DNA of 49,897 bases from Nemertoderma westbladi (GCA_032718475.1 JAUCBJ010004444.1:1-49897), one strand, 5' to 3'; positions 1-12,945 are shown, numbered from the stretch's first letter. Notes: generated by a model from the sequence alone, not told the origin. Numbers and translations: made by a program.

Positions 1-489
1 TTAAGACAATCAGTCAGTAATCAGGTGCGTTTGGTCAGTTAAAGGATATATGTCCTTATGATTAAACCTACTAGTGTTGAGCTAAAAAGCAGAAAGCACA
101 AAACACTAAAAGCCGTTCTTTCGTGGCTTTGAAAAACTCGTGACTACTGCTCTATACGAGGATACCAACTCCCTTATTCCACGAAGCTCCCGTTCAACAC
201 AGAGAAAGAGCAGTGAGATAGGAAATTTTCAGTTCAGCAGCTCTGTGATAGGTCAAAATCAAGGCTAACTCAAATTCTATTGGGAGATACAAAAACAAGG
301 CTATGACGCAACCTCCCTAGGCTTGTTGGCCGATTAAACAGAGCCCAGATGCCTGCGTACAGCAAATCCGCCAATAAGCTGGTAACTTGCACTATTTTTA
401 GCTGTAGATCACTTTGAGAGTATTCTTAGCGACTGGGGGGGAACTGGCCAACAAGGCAAACGAATCAGTTATCCCACAAAAGCTTTTAC
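1..489. other. Unassigned left flank
   Basis: No convincing gene is visible on either strand. I looked on the minus strand for the next exon of the ACMSD-like gene and found none. The satellite begins at about 490 without an obvious junction signal. This may be intronic sequence of that gene. Confidence 0.5.
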
Positions 490-1512
490 AGCGTGTCAGA
501 TCTAAAGGATACGACAATAATCCAACCTAATCAAGCGCTGCGTGTAAGATCTACAGGATACGACAAGAATCCAACCTAATTGAGTGCTGCGTGTAAGATC
601 TACTGGATACGACAATAATCCAACCTAATTGAGTGCTGCGTGTCAGATCTACAGGATACGACAATAATCCAACCTAATTGAGTGCTGCGTGTCAGATCTA
701 CAGGATACGACAATAATCCAACCTAATTGAGTACTGCATGTCAGATCTACAGGATACGACAAGAATCCAACCTAATTGAGTGCTGCGTGTCAGATCTACA
801 GGATACGACAATAATCCAACCTAATTGAGTGCTGCGTGTCAGATCTACAGGATACGACAATAATCCAACCTAATTGAGTGCTGCGTGTCAGATCTACAGG
901 ATACGACAATAATCCAACCTAATTGAGTGCTGCGTGTCAGATCTACAGGATACGACAATAATCCAACCTAATTGAGTGCTGCGTGTCAGATCTACAGGAT
1001 ACGACAATAATCCAACCTAATTGAGTGCTGCGTGTCAGATCTACAGGATACGACAATAATCCAACCTAATTGAGTGCTGCGTGTCAGATCTAAAGGATAC
1101 AACAAGAATCCAACCTAATCAAGCGCTGCGTGTCAGGTCTACAGGATACGACAAGATTCCAACCTAATTGAGTGCTGCGTGTCAGATCTACAGGATACGA
1201 CAATAATCCAACCTAATTGAGTGCTGCGTGTCAGATCTACAGGATACGACAATAATCCAACCTAATTGAGTGCTGCGTGTCAGATCTACAGGATACGACA
1301 ATAATCCAACCTAATCAAGCGCTGCGTGTCAGATCTAAAGGATACGACAAGAATCCAACCTAATCAAGCGCTGCGTGTAAGATCTACAGGATACGACAAT
1401 AATCCAACCTAATTGAGTGCTGCGTGTCAGATCTACAGGATACGACAATAATCCAACCTAATTGAGTGCTGCGTGTCAGATCTACAGGATACGACAATAA
1501 TCCAACCTAATT

Positions 1513-1524
1513 GAGTGCTGCGTG
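1513..1524. repeat. Target-site duplication, left copy
   Basis: GAGTGCTGCGTG immediately before the retrotransposon; the second copy is at 3,320-3,331 directly after its tail. Confidence 0.85.
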
Positions 1525-3319
1525 GAAGTCCCTCCCAGGCATGGAAATCGATCAATCTGCTTACTGGGCGGAAAAGCCAACCAACCACCAAGGTTAAGGC
1601 TGAATCACCAGCCGATCGCCTCAATGGTTGGAAAGCCCACTTTGAAAAGCTCCTCAATAATGACAGGGTATTGCCTGATAACTTTATAGAAGTAAAAGTG
1701 TCTGAGTCTGTACTCCCAGATATTCCCATTGGCGATATCTCCTTTGCAGAAGTGAATGCTGCTGCAAAGAGCATTAAGACCAATCGTGCCAGTGGAGTAG
1801 ATGGTGTTCCCCCTGAGGTCTTTAAAATACCTGAGTGTTTAAAGCTCATCTATCCCATCATAGTAGACATGTACCGTACAACAAGAGTCCCACAAGAAAT
1901 GAAAACAAATAAGTTGGTGCCAGTTCCCAAGAAAAGCAACCTAACACTCTATGGTTCTTTTCGGGGAATCTCATTGATCTCGATTGCTGCAAAACTATAC
2001 AATAGAATTCTATTAAATCGCATCAGGGATCCCATTGAGAGACTGCTACGTGGAAATCAGAATGGGTTCCGTAAAGGTTGTGGGACCATGGAGCCCATTT
2101 TGGCACTTAGAAGGATAATTGAAGAGTTATCAAAAAAGAAAGACAGGCATCTGGCTGTTATCTTTGTTGACTTCTTCAAGGCCTTTGATTCAGTCTCTCG
2201 CTCACGTATGTTCAGCATACTTTCATTATATGGGATTCCTGATGAAATTATTGCAGCAATCAGATCAGTATACGATGGTTCAACAACATTTGTGTCTACT
2301 GTTGACGGTGACACAGAACCATTTGAAGTGTTATGGGGCGTCCTCCAAGGAGACACACTTGCACCATTCTTGTTCATTATTGTGGTTGACTATGTTCTAC
2401 GCATGTCCTTAGATCATCATAATGATGATGGGGTGATGATAACTCCACCTACTGGCTCCAGAAGTCGAGGAAATCCTGCCAAGTACCTAACTGATCTAGA
2501 CTTTGCTGATGACTTAGGAGTACTCTCAGAATCATTAGAGGGAGCCCAGCGGCTCCTCAGCTCATTAGAACATGCTGCTTCTAGTGTTGGTCTTTTTATT
2601 AACTCCAGAAAGACCAAAATTCTGACAGTTAACTTTGAAAGTCCTCAGCAAGTCTCTGATCGGATGAGCATAAGCTCAAAGGATGGTATGCTTGAGCATG
2701 TGGACGACTTCTGTTACCTGGGATCATGGATCCGGAAGTCAGGTGAGGACCTTCGAATACGTAAGGGAAAGGCATGGGCAGCCTTGAATAGGCTTTCCAG
2801 GATTTGGAAGTCACCTAGAATTAATCGGAAACTTAAGGTCCGATTATTTAGAGCAGCAGTAGTTCCAGTACTCCTCTATGGGAGTCCATGCTGGGCTCTA
2901 ACTGCTGAGGACACCAAATCTCTGGATGGCACATTCACAAGAATGCTACGCCGGGTACATTGTGTCAAGTACAATGCACACATCTCCAACCAGACACTAT
3001 ATAACATTGGAGGTGTCTCATTGGTTCCCCCAAGCTTGACACTAGAACAAAATCGGCTCCGCTTTGCAGGACATTGCTTTCGCCGTGAGGACCAGCCAGT
3101 GCATAATCTTGTACTTTGGCAGCCTCATGGAGTGAATAAGCATGGTGGACAACCCATGACTTTCTTGAGACGCATCTTAAAGGACACTGGCCTTGAAGAT
3201 GCGGATGATCTAGCAAATGTCATGGGTGATAGGGAGTTGTGGCGGTGCGATTTTGTCGATAAGCCGGCACAGCATTCTTAAAAATGCAGCTGCAATGCAG
3301 CATGCCGATCCTAGTAGTA
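1525..3319 (+). mobile_element. 5'-truncated RTE-like retrotransposon inserted in the satellite
   Basis: The satellite is broken at 1,524 and resumes at 3,320. Between them lies sequence nearly identical to the 3' part of the longer element at 21.3-25.3 kb, starting at about 1,533 after eight unmatched bases. The element ends in CCGATCCTAGTAGTA, the tail seen in the other copies. The same 12 bases, GAGTGCTGCGTG, stand at 1,513-1,524 and 3,320-3,331. This steps the satellite phase back by 12 bp and is best read as a target-site duplication. 5' truncation plus such a duplication is the signature of target-primed reverse transcription. Few differences from the longer copy suggest a young insertion. 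Confidence 0.93.
1533..3281 (+). pseudogene. RTE-like ORF2, reverse transcriptase part (5' truncated)
   Basis: The open frame covers the RT domain and the C-terminal part of the retrotransposon polyprotein, about 580 residues, without a stop. Recognisable RT motifs in order are FRGISLISIAAKLYNRILL, NGFRKG, the first catalytic aspartate in FVDFFKAFDS, GVLQGDTLAPFLF, and the active-site box FADD (about residues 330-333 counted from 1,515). The thumb-like stretch with CYLGSWI follows, then a C-terminal end in DKPAQHS. The endonuclease half is missing, so the copy cannot act alone. The frame opens upstream through satellite sequence (GTG at 1,515), so its first residues are not element-coded. RTE/RTEX/Proto2 relatives fit best from memory, but the clade is not settled. 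Confidence 0.9.
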
Positions 3320-3331
3320 GAGTGCTGCGTG
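3320..3331. repeat. Target-site duplication, right copy
   Basis: GAGTGCTGCGTG repeated after the element tail, after which the satellite continues with TCAGATCT. Confidence 0.85.
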
Positions 3332-3530
3332 TCAGATCTAAAGGATACAACAAGAATCCAACCTAATCAAGCGCTGCGTGTCAGGTCTACAGGATACGAC
3401 AAGATTCCAACCTAATTGAGTGCTGCGTGTCAGATCTACAGGATACGACAATAATCCAACCTAATTGAGTGCTGCGTGTCAGATCTAAAGGATACGTCAA
3501 GAATCCAACCTAATCAAGCTCTGCATGTAA

Positions 3531-6473
3531 GATCTACAGGATACGACAAGAATCCAACCTAATCAAGCGCTGCGTGTAAGATCTACAGGATACGACAAGA
3601 ATCCAACCTAATTGAGTGCTGCGTGTCAGATCTAAAGGATACGACAAGAATCCAACCTAATCAAGCGCTGCGTGTCAGGTCTACAGGATACGACAAGAAT
3701 CCAACCTAATTGAGTGCTGCGTGTCAGATCTAAAGGATACGTCAAGATTCCAACCTAATCAAGCGCTGCGTGTCAGATCTAAAGGATACGACAAGAATCC
3801 AACCTAATCAAGCGCTGCGTGTAAGATCTACAGGATACGACAATAATCCAACCTAATTGAGTGCTGCGTGTCAGATCTAAAGGATACGACAAGAATCCAA
3901 CCTAATCAAGCGCTGCGTGTAAGATCTACAGGATTAGACAATAATCCAACCTAATCAAGCGCTGCGTGTAAGATCTACAGGACAAGACAATAATCCAACC
4001 TAATTGAGTGCTGCGTGTCAGATCTACAGGATACGACAATAATCCAACCTAATTGAGTGCTGCGTGTCAGATCTAAAGGATACGTCAAGAATCCAACCTA
4101 ATCAAGCGCTGCGTGTAAGATCTACAGGATACGACAATAATCCAACCTAATTGAGTGCTGCGTGTCAGATCTAAAGGATACGACAAGAATCCAACCTAAT
4201 CAAGCGCTGCGTGTAAGATCTACAGGATAAGACAATAATCCAACCTAATCAAGCGCTGCGTGTAAGATCTACAGGACAAGACAATAATCCAACCTAATTG
4301 AGTGCTGCGTGTCAGATCTACAGGATACGACAATAATCCAACCTAATTGAGTGCTGCGTGTCAGATCTAAAGGATACGACAAGAATCCAACCTAATCAAG
4401 CGCTGCGTGTCAGGTCTACAGGATACGACAAGAATCCAACCTAATTGAGCGCTGCAAGTCAGATCTACAGGATTCAACAAGAATCCAACCTAATTGAGTG
4501 TTGCGTGTCAGATCTAAAGGATACGACAAGAATCCAACCTAATCAAGCGCTGCGTGTCAGGTCTACAGGATACGACAAGAATCCAACCCAATTGAGCGCT
4601 GCAAGTCAGATCTACAGGATTCAACAAGAATCCAACCTAATTGAGTGCTGCGTGTAAGATCTACAGGATACGACAAGAATCCAACCTAATTGAGTGCTGC
4701 GTGTCAGATCTACAGGATACGACAAGAATCCAACCTAATTGAGTGCTGCGTGTCAGATCTACAGGATACGACAATAATCCAACCTAATTGAGTGCTGCGT
4801 GTCAGATCTAAAGGATACGTCAAGAATCCAACCTAATCAAGCGCTGCGTGTAAGATCTACAGGATACGACAATAATCCAACCTAATTGAGTGCTGCGTGT
4901 AAGATCTACAGGATACGACAAGAATCCAACCTAATTGAGTGCTGCGTGTCAGATCTACAGGATACGACAAGAATCCAACCTAATCAAGCGCTGCGTGTAA
5001 GATCTACAGGATACGACAAGAATCCAACCTAATTGAGTGCTGCGTGTCAGATCTAAAGGATACGACAAGAATCCAACCTAATCAAGCGCTGCGTGTCAGG
5101 TCTACAGGATACGACAAGAATCCAACCTAATTGAGTGCTGCGTGTCAGATCTAAAGGATACGTCAAGATTCCAACCTAATCAAGCGCTGCGTGTCAGATC
5201 TAAAGGATACGACAAGAATCCAACCTAATCAAGCGCTGCGTGTAAGATCTACAGGATACGACAATAATCCAACCTAATTGAGTGCTGCGTGTCAGATCTA
5301 AAGGATACGACAAGAATCCAACCTAATCAAGCGCTGCGTGTAAGATCTACAGGATTAGACAATAATCCAACCTAATCAAGCGCTGCGTGTAAGATCTACA
5401 GGACAAGACAATAATCCAACCTAATTGAGTGCTGCGTGTCAGATCTACAGGATACGACAATAATCCAACCTAATTGAGTGCTGCGTGTCAGATCTAAAGG
5501 ATACGTCAAGAATCCAACCTAATCAAGCGCTGCGTGTAAGATCTACAGGATACGACAATAATCCAACCTAATTGAGTGCTGCGTGTCAGATCTAAAGGAT
5601 ACGACAAGAATCCAACCTAATCAAGCGCTGCGTGTAAGATCTACAGGATAAGACAATAATCCAACCTAATCAAGCGCTGCGTGTAAGATCTACAGGACAA
5701 GACAATAATCCAACCTAATTGAGTGCTGCGTGTCAGATCTACAGGATACGACAATAATCCAACCTAATTGAGTGCTGCGTGTCAGATCTAAAGGATACGA
5801 CAAGAATCCAACCTAATCAAGCGCTGCGTGTCAGGTCTACAGGATACGACAAGAATCCAACCTAATTGAGCGCTGCAAGTCAGATCTACAGGATTCAACA
5901 AGAATCCAACCTAATTGAGTGTTGCGTGTCAGATCTAAAGGATACGACAAGAATCCAACCTAATCAAGCGCTGCGTGTCAGGTCTACAGGATACGACAAG
6001 AATCCAACCCAATTGAGCGCTGCAAGTCAGATCTACAGGATTCAACAAGAATCCAACCTAATTGAGTGCTGCGTGTAAGATCTACAGGATACGACAAGAA
6101 TCCAACCTAATTGAGTGCTGCGTGTCAGATCTACAGGATACGACAAGAATCCAACCTAATTGAGTGCTGCGTGTCAGATCTACAGGATACGACAATAATC
6201 CAACCTAATTGAGTGCTGCGTGTCAGATCTAAAGGATACGTCAAGAATCCAACCTAATCAAGCGCTGCGTGTAAGATCTACAGGATACGACAATAATCCA
6301 ACCTAATTGAGTGCTGCGTGTAAGATCTACAGGATACGACAAGAATCCAACCTAATTGAGTGCTGCGTGTCAGATCTACAGGATACGACAAGAATCCAAC
6401 CTAATCAAGCGCTGCGTGTAAGATCTACAGGATACGACAAGAATCCAACCTAATTGAGTGCTGCGTGTCAGAT
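3531..6473. repeat. Tandem duplication of a 29-monomer satellite block
   Basis: The sequence from about 3,531 repeats at an offset of 1,421 bp, exactly 29 times 49, and matches closely up to about 6,473. That gives two full copies plus about 100 bp of a third. Rare monomer variants (ATTAGACAATAATCC, GGACAAGACAAT, CAAGTCAGATCT) recur in the same order, which rules out chance similarity between monomers. This indicates recent unequal exchange or amplification of the whole block. Confidence 0.9.
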
Positions 6474-9400
6474 CTACAGGATACGACAATAATCCAACCT
6501 AATTGAGTGCTGCGTGTCAGATCTAAAGGATACGTCAAGAATCCAACCTAATCAAGCGCTGCGTGTAAGATCTACAGGATAAGACAATAATCCAACCTAA
6601 TTGAGCGCTACGTGTCAGATCTGCAGGATATGACAAGAATCCAACCTAATAGAGCGTTGCATGTAAGATCTACAGGATAAGACAAGAATCCAACCTAATC
6701 AAGCGCTGCGTGTAAGATCTACAGGATACGACAATAATCCAACCTAATAGAGCGTTGCATGTACAGATCTACAGGATACAACAAGAATCCAACCTAATCA
6801 AGCGCTGCATGTAAGATCTACAGGATAAGACAATAATCCAACCTAATTGAGCGCTACGTGTCAGATCTACAGGATATGACAAGAATCCAACCTAATAGAG
6901 CGTTGCATGTACAGATCTACAGGATACGACAAGAATCCAACCTAATCGAGTGCTGCGAGTCAAATCTACAGGATACGACAAGAATCCAACCTAATAGAGC
7001 GTTGCATGTACAGATCTACAGGATACAACAAGAATCCAACCTAATCAAGCGTTGCATGTAAGATCTACAGGATACGACAATAATCCAACCTAATAGAGCG
7101 TTGCATGTACAGATCTACAGGATACAACAAGAATCCAACCTAATCAAGCGCTGCATGTAAGATCTACAGGATAAGACAATAATCCAACCTAATTGAGCGC
7201 TACGTGTCAGATCTACAGGATACGACAAGAATCCAACCTAATCAAGCGCTGCGTGTAAGATCTACAGGATACGACAATAATCCAACCTAATAGAGCGTTG
7301 CATGTACAGATCTACAGGATACAACAAGAATCCAACCTAATCAAGCGCTGCATGTAAGATCTACAGGATAAGACAATAATCCAACCTAATTGAGCGCTAC
7401 GTGTCAGATCTACAGGATACGACAAGAATCCAACCTAATCAAGCGCTGCATGTAAGATCTACAGGATAAGACAATAATCCAACCTAATTGAGCGCTACGT
7501 GTCAGATCTACAGGATACGACAAGAATCCAACCTAATCAAGCGCTGCATGTAAGATCTACAGGATAAGACAAGAATCCAACCTAATTGAGTGCTGCGTGT
7601 CAGATCTAAGGATACGTCAAGAATCCAACCTAATCAAGCGCTGCGTGTAAGATCTACAGGATACGACAAGAATCCAACCTAATTGAGCGCTACGTGTCAG
7701 ATCTACAGGATATGACAATAATCCAACCTAATTGAGTGCTGCGTGTCAGATCTACAGGATACGACAAGAATCCAACCTAATTGAGTGCTGCGTGTAAGAT
7801 CTACAGGATACGACAAGAATCCAACCTAATCAAGCGCTGCGTGTAAGATCTACAGGATACGACAAGAATCCAACCTAATTGAGCGCTACGTGTCAGATCT
7901 ACAGGATATGACAATAATCCAACCTAATTGAGTGCTGCGTGTCAGATCTACAGGATACGACAATAATCCAACCTAATTGAGTGCTGCGTGTCAGATCTAC
8001 AGGATACGACAATAATCCAACCTAATCGAGCGCTGCGTGTAAGATCTATAGGATACGACAAGAATCCAGCCTAATTGAGCGCTACGTGTCAGATCTACAG
8101 GATATGACAATAATCCAACCTAATTGAGTGCTGCGTGTCAGATCTACAGGATACGACAATAATCCAACCTAATTGAGTGCTGCGTGTCAGATCTACAGGA
8201 TACGACAATAATCCAACCTAATTGAGCGCTACGTGTCAGATCTACAGGATATGACAATAATCCAACCTAATTGAGTGCTGCGTGTCAGATCTACAGGATA
8301 CGACAATAATCCAACCTAATTGAGTGCTGCGTGTCAGATCTACAGGATACGACAATAATCCAACCTAATTGAGCGCTACGTGTCAGATCTACAGGATATG
8401 ACAATAATCCAACCTAATCAAGCGCTGCGTGTAAGATCTACAGGATACGACAAGAATCCAACCTAATTGAGCGCTACGTGTCAGATCTACAGGATATGAC
8501 AATAATCCAACCTAATTGAGTGCTGCGTGTCAGATCTACAGGATACGACAATAATCCAACCTAATTGAGTGCTGCGTGTCAGATCTACAGGATACGACAA
8601 TAATCCAACCTAATTGAGCGCTACGTGTCAGATCTACAGGATATGACAATAATCCAACCTAATCAAGCGCTGCGTGTAAGATCTACAGGATACGACAAGA
8701 ATCCAACCTAATTGAGCGCTACGTGTCAGATCTACAGGATACGACAAGAATCCAACCTAATCAAGCGCTGCGTGTAAGATCTACAGGATACGACAAGAAT
8801 CCAACCTAATTGAGCGCTACGTGTCAGATCTACAGGATATGACAATAATCCAACCTAATTGAGTGCTGCGTGTCAGATCTACAGGATACGACAATAATCC
8901 AACCTAATTGAGTGCTGCGTGTCAGATCTACAGGATACGACAATAATCCAACCTAATTGAGCGCTACGTGTCAGATCTACAGGATATGACAATAATCCAA
9001 CCTAATTGAGTGCTGCGTGTCAGATCTACAGGATACGACAATAATCCAACCTAATTGAGTGCTGCGTGTCAGATCTACAGGATACGACAATAATCCAACC
9101 TAATCGAGCGCTGCGGGTCAGATCTACAGGATACAACAAGAATCCAACCTAATTGAGTGCTGCGTGTCAGATCTACAGGATATGACAATAATCCAACCTA
9201 ATTGAGTGCTGCGTGTCAGATCTACAGGATACGACAATAATCCAACCTAATTGAGTGCTGCGTGTCAGATCTACAGGATACGACAATAATCCAACCTAAT
9301 TGAGCGCTACGTGTCAGATCTACAGGATATGACAATAATCCAACCTAATTGAGTGCTGCGTGTCAGATCTACAGGATACGACAATAATCCAACCTAATTG

Positions 9401-11622
9401 AGTGCTGCGTGTCAGATCTACAGGATACGACAATAATCCAACCTAATTGAGCGCTACGTGTCAGATCTACAGGATATGACAATAATCCAACCTAATTGAG
9501 TGCTGCGTGTCAGATCTACAGGATACGACAATAATCCAACCTAATTGAGTGCTGCGTGTCAGATCTACAGGATACGACAATAATCCAACCTAATCGAGCG
9601 CTGCGGGTCAGATCTACAGGATACAACAAGAATCCAACCTAATTGAGCGCTACGTGTCAGATCTACAGGATATGACAATAATCCAACCTAATTGAGTGCT
9701 GCGTGTCAGATCTACAGGATACGACAATAATCCAACCTAATTGAGCGCTGCGTGTCAGATCTACAGGATATGACAATAATCCAACCTAATTGAGTGCTGC
9801 GTGTCAGATCTACAGGATACGACAATAATCCAACCTAATTGAGTGCTGCGTGTCAGATCTACAGGATACGACAATAATCCAACCTAATCAAGCGCTGCGT
9901 GTAAGATCTACAGGATACGACAATAATCCAACCTAATTGAGTGCTGCGTGTCAGATCTACAGGATACGACAATAATCCAACCTAATTGAGTGCTACGTGT
10001 CAGATCTACAGGATATGACAATAATCCAACCTAATTGAGTGCTGCGTGTCAGATCTACAGGATACGACAATAATCCAACCTAATTGAGTGCTGCGTGTCA
10101 GATCTACAGGATACGACAATAATCCAACCTAATCAAGCGCTGCGTGTAAGATCTACAGGATACGACAATAATCCAACCTAATTGAGTGCTGCGTGTCAGA
10201 TCTACAGGATACGACAATAATCCAACCTAATTGAGTGCTACGTGTCAGATCTACAGGATACGACAAGAATCCAACCTAATCGAGCACTGCGAGTCAGATC
10301 TACAGGATACGACAATAATCCAACCTAATCAAGCGCTGCGTGTAAGATCTACAGGATACGACAATAATCCAACCTAATTGAGTGCTGCGTGTCAGATCTA
10401 CAGGATACGACAATAATCCAACCTAATTGAGTGCTACGTGTCAGATCTACAGGATATGACAATAATCCAACCTAATAGAGCGTTGCGAGTCAGATCTACA
10501 GGATACGACAATAATCCAACCTAATCAAGCGCTGCGTGTAAGATCTACAGGATACGACAATAATCCAACCTAATTGAGTGCTGCGTGTCAGATCTACAGG
10601 ATACGACAATAATCCAACCTAATCAAGCGCTGCGTGTAAGATCTACAGGATACGACAATAATCCAACCTAATTGAGTGCTGCGTGTCAGATCTACAGGAT
10701 ACGACAATAATCCAACCTAATTGAGTGCTACGTGTCAGATCTACAGGATACGACAAGAATCCAACCTAATCGAGCACTGCGAGTCAGATCTACAGGATAC
10801 GACAATAATCCAACCTAATCAAGCGCTGCGTGTAAGATCTACAGGATACGACAATAATCCAACCTAATTGAGTGCTGCGTGTCAGATCTACAGGATACGA
10901 CAATAATCCAACCTAATTGAGTGCTACGTGTCAGATCTACAGGATATGACAATAATCCAACCTAATTGAGTGCTGCGTGTCAGATCTACAGGATACGACA
11001 ATAATCCAACCTAATTGAGTGCTACGTGTCAGATCTACAGGATACGACAATAATCCAACCTAATTGAGTGCTGCGTGTCAGATCTACAGGATACGACAAT
11101 AATCCAACCTAATTGAGTGCTGCGTGTCAGATCTACAGGATACGACAATAATCCAACCTAATCAAGCGCTGCGTGTAAGATCTACAGGATAAGACAATAA
11201 TCCAACCTAATTGAGTGCTGCGTGTCAGATCTACAGGATACAACAATAATCCAACCTAATTGAGTGCTACGTGTCAGATCTACAGGATATGACAATAATC
11301 CAACCTAATTGAGTGCTGCGTGTCAGATCTACAGGATACGACAATAATCCAACCTAATTGAGTGCTACGTGTCAGATCTACAGGATACGACAATAATCCA
11401 ACCTAATTGAGTGCTGCGTGTCAGATCTACAGGATACGACAATAATCCAACCTAATTGAGTGCTGCGTGTCAGATCTACAGGATACGACAATAATCCAAC
11501 CTAATTGAGTGCTACGTGTCAGATCTACAGGATATGACAATAATCCAACCTAATTGAGTGCTACGTGTCAGATCTACAGGATATGACAATAATCCAACCT
11601 AATAGAGCGTTGCGAGTCAGAT

Positions 11623-12026
11623 TTTTAAATAAATTTTAATATTCTCTCGCAGACCGCTAGTGGGCTGTAAAACTTTTTTTTTATTTTTCTGTACATTTGA
11701 GACATGTACAAGATGAGAAAAACCATAGGCCGGTCACTTGCTGTGTACAGTATAACCGATCACTTTCTGGGAAAGGCGATAATCTATGTAAATACCGATT
11801 GGATGTTAAAAAGTATTTAAAATAATGACTGGGTATGCATAATCTTCTAAATATTGCAGTACTAAACTTGACTTCTTTAAAGGAGTAATGGAATCTTTGG
11901 GCCAAAACTTCCGCAAACAAAAAATACCTTATTTTACTAATTGGGGCGAAACATCCTAGGCCAAAACGTCTTAGACCGAAACTTATGTTACCCCTGCCCT
12001 GGTGTTTACTCTACTTTACCTCTTAC
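11623..12026. other. Intron-like unique DNA
   Basis: AT-rich, non-repetitive stretch between the satellite and the ACMSD-like exon. On the minus strand it begins with the GTAAGA splice donor of that exon at 12,021-12,026. A diverged word ACCGCTAGTGGGCTG near 11,654 resembles the core repeats found at 40-41 kb. No further exon is recognised. Confidence 0.6.
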
Positions 12027-12233
12027 CGAGTAGTAAAACTGTATTGGAGTCGGACTGATGACTTGTAGATTAACTTGGTTTCTGTCCATATCGACTATTC
12101 TAACTTCAGGGTCCCAGCATTCAGAAGTTATCGTTCGAAAGAATTTACCAGAATCGTAGTAAAGATCCACAGCCTCGCGCCCCCTAACGTCAGTTCGAGG
12201 TTTCCTTAATAACCAGCCGCCATATCCGTATTT
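12027..12233 (-). CDS. ACMSD: Single exon of an ACMSD-like amidohydrolase/decarboxylase gene
   Basis: The minus strand encodes 69 codons that closely follow the N-terminal region of aminocarboxymuconate-semialdehyde decarboxylase. This zinc amidohydrolase-fold enzyme of the kynurenine pathway diverts tryptophan breakdown away from NAD synthesis. Shared features are YGYGGW at the start, a GKFFR segment, CWDPEVRI..MD, and QVISPTPIQFYY at the end. The arginine at exon residue 33 aligns with what I recall as the substrate-binding Arg47 of the human enzyme. The exon is cleanly bounded: acceptor TGTGCAG before AAA at 12,233 and donor GTAAGA at 12,026-12,021, both phase 0. The metal-binding N-terminal HxH would lie in the preceding exon, at higher coordinates, and the catalytic core in later exons below 12,026; neither was found. 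A related decarboxylase of the same family is possible. A lone exon could also be a relic. Confidence 0.8.
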
Positions 12234-12379
12234 CTGCACAGATTAACGATAGGCTATTATCTATAAGGGACTAGGACCATCCTAAAAATTGTGGGCCGAA
12301 TTTGACCAAAATTTATTTGTATCTGACAATAAGTTTACAGAAATAAGCGACATTTCCTTGTAGATTTACTAAAAAATAG

Positions 12380-12945
12380 TGGTTCGACAACATTTGTGTC
12401 TACTGTTGACGGTGACACAGAACCATTTGAAGTATTATGGGGAGTCCACCAAGGCGACACACTTGCACCATTCTTGTTCATAATTGTGGTTGACTATGTT
12501 CTACGCATGTCCTTAGATCATCATAATGATGATGGGGTGATGGTAAATCCACCTACTGGTACAAGAAGTAGAGGAAATCCAGCAAAGTCCAGCAAATACC
12601 TAACTGATGTAGACTTTGCTGATGACTTAGGGGTACTGTCAGAATCACTAGAGGGAGCCCAAAGGCTACTCCACTTTGCAGGACATTGCTTTCGCCGTAA
12701 GGACCAGCCAGTGCATAATCTTGTGTGCTTTGGCGGCCTCATGGAGCGAATAAGCCCGGTGGACAGCCCATGACTTTCTTGAGACGCCTCTTAAAGGACA
12801 CTGGCCTTGAAGATGCGGATGATCTAGAAAATGTCATGGGTGATAGGGAGTTGTGGCGGCGCAATTTTGTCGACAAGCCGACACAGCATTATTAATATAT
12901 ATGTAATATGCATGCCGATTCTAGTACAGTAGTAATAAAATTAAA
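12380..12945 (+). mobile_element. Internally deleted RTE-like retrotransposon fragment
   Basis: From about 12,380 the sequence follows the RT region of the element at 21.3-25.3 kb (GGTTCGACAACATTTG onward). Near 12,670 it jumps over several hundred bases to the segment CACTTTGCAGGACATTGC and continues to a diverged GATTCTAGTA tail ending in an AATAAAATT-like stretch. A reading frame at 12,396-12,773 contains the QGDTLAPFLF and FADD boxes, then loses the frame after the deletion joint. It differs more from the long copy than the copies at 1.5 and 20 kb do, so it is older. It lies close to the ACMSD-like exon. Confidence 0.88.

Larger units (their letters stand above)
490..11622. repeat. 49-bp satellite array with higher-order structure
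   Basis: A head-to-tail array with a 49-bp unit, for example the same phase at 661 and 710. Nearly every unit carries AGATCT and the core AATCCAACCTAAT. About 190 units remain after removing the retrotransposon at 1,525-3,319 (estimate). Two main variants alternate: one with TTGAGTGCTGCGTGTCAG and one with TCAAGCGCTGCGTGTAAG. Higher-order repeats are visible: a 29-unit block (1,421 bp) duplicated at about 3,531-4,951 and 4,952-6,372, trimers of 147 bp near 8.08-8.37 kb, and a 10-unit (490 bp) block near 10.28 and 10.77 kb. Short reading frames inside it come from the repeat and are not genes. It ends at about 11,622 in AT-rich DNA. It is not a CRISPR array because there are no unique spacers. 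Confidence 0.97.

Noticed and set aside
2057-3216. Minus-strand frames opposite the RTE-like RT, and the same at 23,128-24,375
   Set aside because: They mirror the coding strand of the reverse transcriptase and have no family resemblance.
4445-7061. Three 67-70 codon frames in the satellite, two of them identical
   Set aside because: They are in-phase readings of the 49-bp repeat, and the identical pair is explained by the 1,421-bp block duplication.
490-11622. CRISPR-like regular spacing
   Set aside because: The repeats are contiguous 49-bp units without unique spacers, in a eukaryotic context.
12234-12239. Start codon for the ACMSD-like frame at 12,239
   Set aside because: These six bases are the end of the splice acceptor (TGTGCAG); the coding part starts at 12,233.
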